From Phlebopus portentosus (Eukaryota; Basidiomycota; Agaricomycetes; Boletales; Boletinellaceae): 64,000 bases of DNA. The translations under genes were made by a program, and so were the position numbers. This document shows, piece after piece, positions 58,935-64,000 of this stretch. The notes beneath the pieces are model-generated. The model did not search any database. It had not been told where the DNA came from and worked only from the letters and a program-made list of their open reading frames with translations. Position 1 is the first letter of the stretch. Every line of letters begins with the position of its first letter. The stretch is taken from NCBI GenBank assembly GCA_037892935.1, contig JAYXKI010000001.1, forward strand, positions 806,001 to 870,000, read 5' to 3'.

Positions 58935-60097
58935 TTACATTTCCTCGATGACCGATCTGAGCTCCGTCTCATTTAGGATCTGAAACCCGTTGTCTTTTGT
59001 CACCTAGAATAAACATTAGTACAACGCTATACTTCGAGAAATAGATAGATATACCTGTGCTAGTTGAACGTTATGCTGGTCGAGCTTTTCTTCCATCACC
59101 TGTTTCAATATCCTCAGAGTAAGAATTTGCGCTTCACGAAGCGTCATGCGCTGTCGAGTCGTTAGAGTATGGGTTCAGTCCTTTCCAGAGGTGATATACA
59201 TACAGTATGCCATTTGTCCTGCAACTCAGCTTGCGCTGCTTCTGAACCGGAACCGATGGCCTTTGCATCGTATCGCATGAAGGTCCCTGATGGATCCGTG
59301 TGGAATCTGGGAATAATCGTATTTTTTTCTCTCTAGAAGCGGGTCTTGAATACTTTGCACTTACAGTTGCGGCCCATTCTCATCAGTTCCGGCAATTAAA
59401 AGCGCAACACCAAACGGTCGACTCTAAAGTACCGTAATCAATTAGCATTGTTAACATCACGGATTAACTTGAGTAAAGACAAGCGCACCATCATAGCATC
59501 CTCATCGTGTACACTCTCCCCAAACCTGAGGGCAAGGTCACATACGGCTTGCGTTACACTCTCGACTTTGATCGGTTCGTCATAAGTAAACGCGTGGTTC
59601 TGCGCTGTGACGCGTGCATGGTCGATCATCGTCCGTGCGTCCGCTGTAAGTCCAGACATAGCGCATCCGAGGTGCGTGTCGATTTCAACAATCTTCTCTA
59701 TGGTAGAGGACTCGAGCAAAGGCGATTGTACACGCTTCTCTACACCCAATACTACTCCTTCTGGCGTCCGAACGCCAACGGTCGTTGAACCAAGCTGAAG
59801 AAAGCCAAAGCATTCGTCATCATTAATACTCAAGCAGATGTCCAGAACAATTTCTCGCTTGCCTTGATTGCCTCTATAGCATATTCGACTAGTTCCGCCT
59901 CTTATTAATATTTCTTCTGTTATGAGATGTTAGGAGATGTTGTTTACCTTGGAAAAGACGACCTTCAGGCGAGAAAGTGTTGACTCCACGGTCTATAAAC
60001 CAATAATTAGAACAGGACCAAGATCATCAGATAATCTTTTGGAAGACAAAGCGAGATCTTGTTCAGACATACCATATTCTGAGCGAGTGAGAAACAT
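58935..60097 (-). CDS. PUP2: 20S proteasome subunit alpha-5 (Pup2/PSMA5)
   Basis: This is one of the seven alpha-ring subunits of the 20S core particle, which gate substrate entry. The gene starts at ATG 60097 with [20 protein letters not shown] and the alpha-type signature [20 protein letters not shown]. It continues [40 protein letters not shown] and [20 protein letters not shown]. Then come [40 protein letters not shown] and the C-terminal [23 protein letters not shown] and [12 protein letters not shown] are typical of alpha-5. At least seven exons are used; the intron between AIEAIK and LGSTT (59862-59795) has a GC donor (AAG|GCAAGC) and an AG acceptor. No frame break is seen. A CACGTG-containing motif lies about 100 bases upstream of the start. 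Confidence 0.93.
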
Positions 60098-60193
60098 TTT
60101 CGTCTACAGTGGAAATAGGAAGCAAAAGAAAGCGAGTGCGAATAATACCTAGGAGGCGTACGTACGACGCGATGTGAGCTGGACGCGCGTCGA

Positions 60194-60206
60194 CGGTCAC
60201 GTGTAT
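60194..60206 (-). promoter_or_regulatory. ACGGTCACGTGTA motif (E-box, Cbf1-like) upstream of proteasome alpha-5
   Basis: The same 13-base word as at 30394-30406, here about 100 bases upstream of the alpha-5 start codon. CACGTG is palindromic, so orientation relative to the gene is not informative. Confidence 0.4.
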
Positions 60207-60474
60207 TGAGGGATGTACGAAACAAACAACATTGAAAAATCCACTTATTCTTTTTCTTCAACTTCTTTTGAACATTCCTTCTTCGATGTCCAAGTATTGA
60301 CAATCGGTGTCTTGTGAATGTTCCGATTCCACTCTGAAGTCCCTTCCTTGAAGGAGGAAGGATGTGGAAACCTGTGTGGTACTTTCAAATCGCACACCTC
60401 CGACCTAAGTGGCATTAGCATCAACATTTACATATTGAAAGCACAAACCTTCTCGCATATTCTTTGCTATTGAC

Positions 60475-62260
60475 ATGGAAACCGTGGATTCCGAGAATCG
60501 GTGAGCATTTGCAATATAGAGTATCGTCTATGTCGCGAAGCACTAACTTTCAATACAGGGATCTACTTACAATGCCACCGCAGTCTTGTTATTGGCGCGA
60601 GACACTGAGAATATCACCGCTCTAAAAGAGTCTCCGCTTCTCAAATCGCAGACCATGAACCTGGGGCATCAGGGCCTTGTTGAACTTTTGTATGTGCTCC
60701 GTGACTGCGCGGGCGTCTAGTGTCTCCAAGTGGTATGTCATGCACCGGTAGGCTCCATCATTGCCTGAAAATTGTCCGTTCGAACCTTTCTTCCATTTCT
60801 CTATGCTGTTCAGTCAATGCGACCCTGATGCTTTTGTGATGAACAACCCGTAATCCCACCTGGCAAAGGTACTACCGAGCCATCATCCTTTCTTCGTTTG
60901 TCTATGCGACGGTCAAGAAATCTCAGAGAGCCGTTGCATCGTTCTGGGTATTGATGAAGCTTCGGCGCTTACCCTTTTTCGCGCTGCATGCAACTATTTG
61001 CCCAAAATGCTACTTGACATCGTAAGCAGAATATACTTATCCATATCTCTATAGGCTTCCGTGTGTCCGACTACCGCTGGAAGTGACACCGCGGAAGCCG
61101 TAAGCTTGGTGGCGTGGATTCACACGCGAATTCTCTTCTCGCTTAAGAAAGCACCCTTCGCGACTTCGTTCAAACTATGGACGTATTCATCGGCGGTAGC
61201 AGTTATGTATAGGATGCAAAACCTTATAAAACCCTACAGGAGCTCCTATCTTTTCGTAACTCCTAATTCGCTATCGTCCCGTGGCTTGCGGGGAACATGG
61301 TTTCTGCAAAGATTTTTCCCTGGATTCTTTCCATGGAACTTGTCTCGATTTTCGAGGCGTGGCAGGGCGTGCCTTGCATTAACTTTCCTCCGAATCTGTC
61401 GATCCTTTTGTGGGTCCTGGAACTATCCAATTTGGGGTATGGTTTATATAATCATGGTGGACTGATGATTTCTAGGTAACAAGCTTAAGGTAGCACATTT
61501 CGTCAACGGTATAGCAGCGGTTCAAGCTCTTATACGCAAACTCAGATATAACGTATGGGTACCCGTTTCTGGATCTCTTCGACTACCGCAACCCATGGAT
61601 GAAACTGGGTCATTCGGATCCGCAGTCAACGGCTTTCGGCTTGTACAAAATATAGCTGCTCTGCACGTTTCTCCTTCCATTTCAACCGCCGTATTATTCG
61701 ACGACGGAATCGCGGCGCACACGTCGGTATGTCGCAATCTTTACTTACTGAGTCAATAACGTCGCCTTATTCGCGTGCATGTTGAGATTTGAGGGTAGTA
61801 ACTAAAACAAGTCTACACGAGTCTATGCATCCCTAAACGTGCAGAAGCACGTATTTGTCTGGGCTAGACTGACGAGCCATGGGGCCCGCACGGGATTCTT
61901 GAGCTTCCCTCACTTCTTTAATGTCTTGGTGTATGCATGGTTTTGCACCTGCTCGAAGGGTGACGATTGGTAGTGGGGTTGGTTCCGTTACCGCAGACGG
62001 GAACCAAATTGAGCTGAGTGACTTAACAAAGCTATCTAAGATGCCAGATTCCCTTCTAAATCCTATCTATGCTGTTTTCTTCTTCCAGACTGTATTCACT
62101 ATCTGGATTGCTAATCAGCAACGTGCCACGCAGCATGTTCCCAACCAGAGTCGTCCTATGCGCTCACACGAGCAATCTGTCGAGAAGCATGAATTTCTAG
62201 TGTCATACCTACCGGGTATAACTACCTTCTGCTATCCGACTCTTCTCTTTCCCAAATAGT
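60475..62260 (+). pseudogene. Possible decayed gene of unknown family
   Basis: Short protein-like stretches follow each other on the plus strand but in changing frames separated by stops. Examples are METVDSENR at 60475 with a good GTGAGC...TACAG intron, then TAVLLLARDTENITAL-like and MNLGHQGLVELLYVLRDCAG segments near 60570-60720. Also seen are VLGIDEASALTLFRAACNYL near 60950 and MVSAKIFPWILSMELVSIFE near 61297. I could not join them into one open frame, and no domain is recognised. A real gene damaged by mutation or sequence errors, or chance frames, are both possible. Confidence 0.22.
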
Positions 62261-64000
62261 TGAGAGACGAGCTTATTCTCATTCAATTTACGTTGCTCAG
62301 TTTACTTCGGTTTAATAAACGAATCCGAGACGCGCGGGAGAATGTTGAAGATGGTCATAAAGAGCATTCATCCCGTGCCTTCCGCAGGTGTCTGCTGCGA
62401 AACACGTCTTCGTGGGTCTTCCTCTGATTTTCACAAAGCGAGTAACACTCGTTCGATGGCGACTCTATCACCGGCAGCAGGTCTGAAAATGTTGCGGGCC
62501 TAGTTTGCCCATCCGATTCATGTGCAGATTGCGAAGAAGGAAATGATGACGGCTCCCTTTGCACGCAATCAGGAAACTTGACCTTACTTGGCTACTAGGC
62601 GATTCACTGACTTCCTCAGTTTCCGCATGCCGTATTACTCTCCGCTTGTTCTCAGAAGGAAACGGAAATTCTGAACGCTTCTCATGTCCCACGATACGTG
62701 AGTTGACTAGCCTCGTCGTCCATGCGGGGCGCAAGGCAAAGAATGCATTACGAGACCACCGTGCAAAGAGCGCCTGTGAAATTCGATAACTTTCCCGTAA
62801 TCGAGAATGGTTCTGCTCGTCATTTTCATCACGGGTTTTGATATCTCTACCTCATCTCAACGTCTTCCATGGCCCCGGAACCGGTCCTCGGCTTCGCTCC
62901 GAAACTATTCAGAGGTTGGATTCCAGATCATCCTTTCCATGCAGCCGTAAAATGAGGGCCGATTGGGTTCAACGCTTCCTGCTCAGCCTTTTTTGGACCA
63001 TCTAGATCGAACGCCGCAGGAGTGTCAGACCTAGCCTTTCTAATCCAATCTATCCTTGCAGTCGCCGTTCTTTTGCTTCTGCCCTGATACTCTTGGCCCA
63101 ATGTAGCGGTTGACCGGAGGGGAGTTCGTTTGGAAAGAATGTGACGAATGGAGACAGTGAGGGAGATAAGTCATGAGTTCTGGACTTGCTGGTACAAACT
63201 AATTTACTTAGTTTGGTACCAGCTGACGATCAGTGAGTTATGAATTCTCTAGTTCGAGGAACAGAGGATCTGAGAACCTGGGTAGTCCTCTGTCTATTCC
63301 AAACATGTCGCGTAGACGCCGGCGATTATTATCATACAATCGGGGATGTGCGCTGCCACCGACGGACGGCGTCTGACTCCGACCCAGACGCAAAATCAAA
63401 TTATAAGTCTCGGCTTGGGTATCTTTGACGCGAAACATTGTCCCCCGACTCCTAGCATGCCTTGTTCCGTTGTATTTTGTCACGGTGTTCACAGTAATGC
63501 TACCGTTCTAATCGCTTTTCCTCCGCTCATATCGATTAAAAATTTCCCGGAATCCGGCTCCGCGCGCATTCTCGGTCTATTTCCAATCTCACCTCCTTAA
63601 TCTCAAACTTTCTCTCTGTGTAGGTAATTGTTCCCATTATTCACTCGGTTTTTTCTCTAGTCCAATAAATGCGCGCACGCGTGGGAAGCTCGATCCGTAG
63701 TTGGTTTGTTTGGTGCGCCCTGTCCGCAAATGGCAAGGGCGACGTGCTAGGATAACGTCACTGAGGCACTCAGGGGGGGGAGAAACGGAGCGGGCGTTCG
63801 TACAGTTCGCAGCGCTTCGATGTAACGGAGAGCAGTTTTTTCCACTGTCCTTTTTTTTTCCCCCCTTTTCCCGCTTCTACATGATCGGAGGAGAGAATAA
63901 GCGCTTTGGGGGGAGCCTGGAACTCCGATACACCACAATGATTATCCGGATTACTTCCTTTGGGCGCATATGCGTATCTACAGTTCCGCATCCAGATTCA
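62261..64000. other. Terminal gene-poor stretch
   Basis: About 1.7 kb to the window edge without a supported gene, RNA or repeat. A poly-T/C tract occurs at about 63850-63870 and a G-run at about 63772-63780. The window may end inside the promoter of a gene outside it. Confidence 0.45.

Overview
The window is nuclear DNA from a mushroom-forming basidiomycete (Agaricomycetes). Genes are close together and cut by many introns of about 50-60 bases with GT-AG, occasionally GC-AG, borders. The gene content is fungal: EXO84, a Hog1-type MAP kinase, SKT5, a GT15 mannosyltransferase, MCR1 and two tandem P450s. A 50-residue peptide precursor ending in a CaaX box (CVIA) is typical of homobasidiomycete mating pheromones. 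I assigned genes by reading motifs and rebuilding splice sites by eye; no search was run.

Layout, left to right. 0-11 kb: EXO84 (cut by the window edge), HOG1 and a DNMT1-type cytosine methyltransferase on the minus strand, then divergent THO subunit THOC1/HPR1. 11-16 kb: a gene-poor gap, a secreted Arg/Gly/Ser repeat protein with Kex2-type KR sites (the most novel candidate), and a UDP-glucose 4-epimerase. 16-25 kb: 3-methylcrotonyl-CoA carboxylase alpha, SKT5 (chitin synthase activator, CaaX end), PIN1/ESS1 prolyl isomerase and a MOSC (mARC-like) protein. 25-34 kb: a USP12/46/CreB-type deubiquitinase, the pheromone precursor, an unknown gene, mitoribosomal uS15m and an F-box protein. 34-39 kb: no convincing gene. 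39-49 kb: a KRE2/MNT1-family mannosyltransferase and two closely related P450s flanking a small coiled-coil gene. 49-60 kb: an unknown gene, a UBP2-type deubiquitinase, NADH-cytochrome b5 reductase MCR1, two tandem RidA paralogs and proteasome subunit alpha-5. 60-64 kb: possible gene relics only.

Most genes are unrelated housekeeping neighbours. Shared themes are ubiquitin/proteasome turnover (two deubiquitinases, an F-box protein, a 20S subunit), cell wall and secretory pathway (SKT5, GT15, the repeat protein), mitochondria (MCCA, MCR1, uS15m, RidA) and prenylation (SKT5 ends CVIM, the pheromone CVIA).

A quality point affects the annotation. At least four otherwise well-conserved or readable genes (epimerase, MCCA, P450-1, F-box) are each broken once by exactly one missing base, and the repeat protein shows the same kind of break. 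Most of these fit a homopolymer one base too short, which points to sequencing or assembly error more than to five independent pseudogenes.
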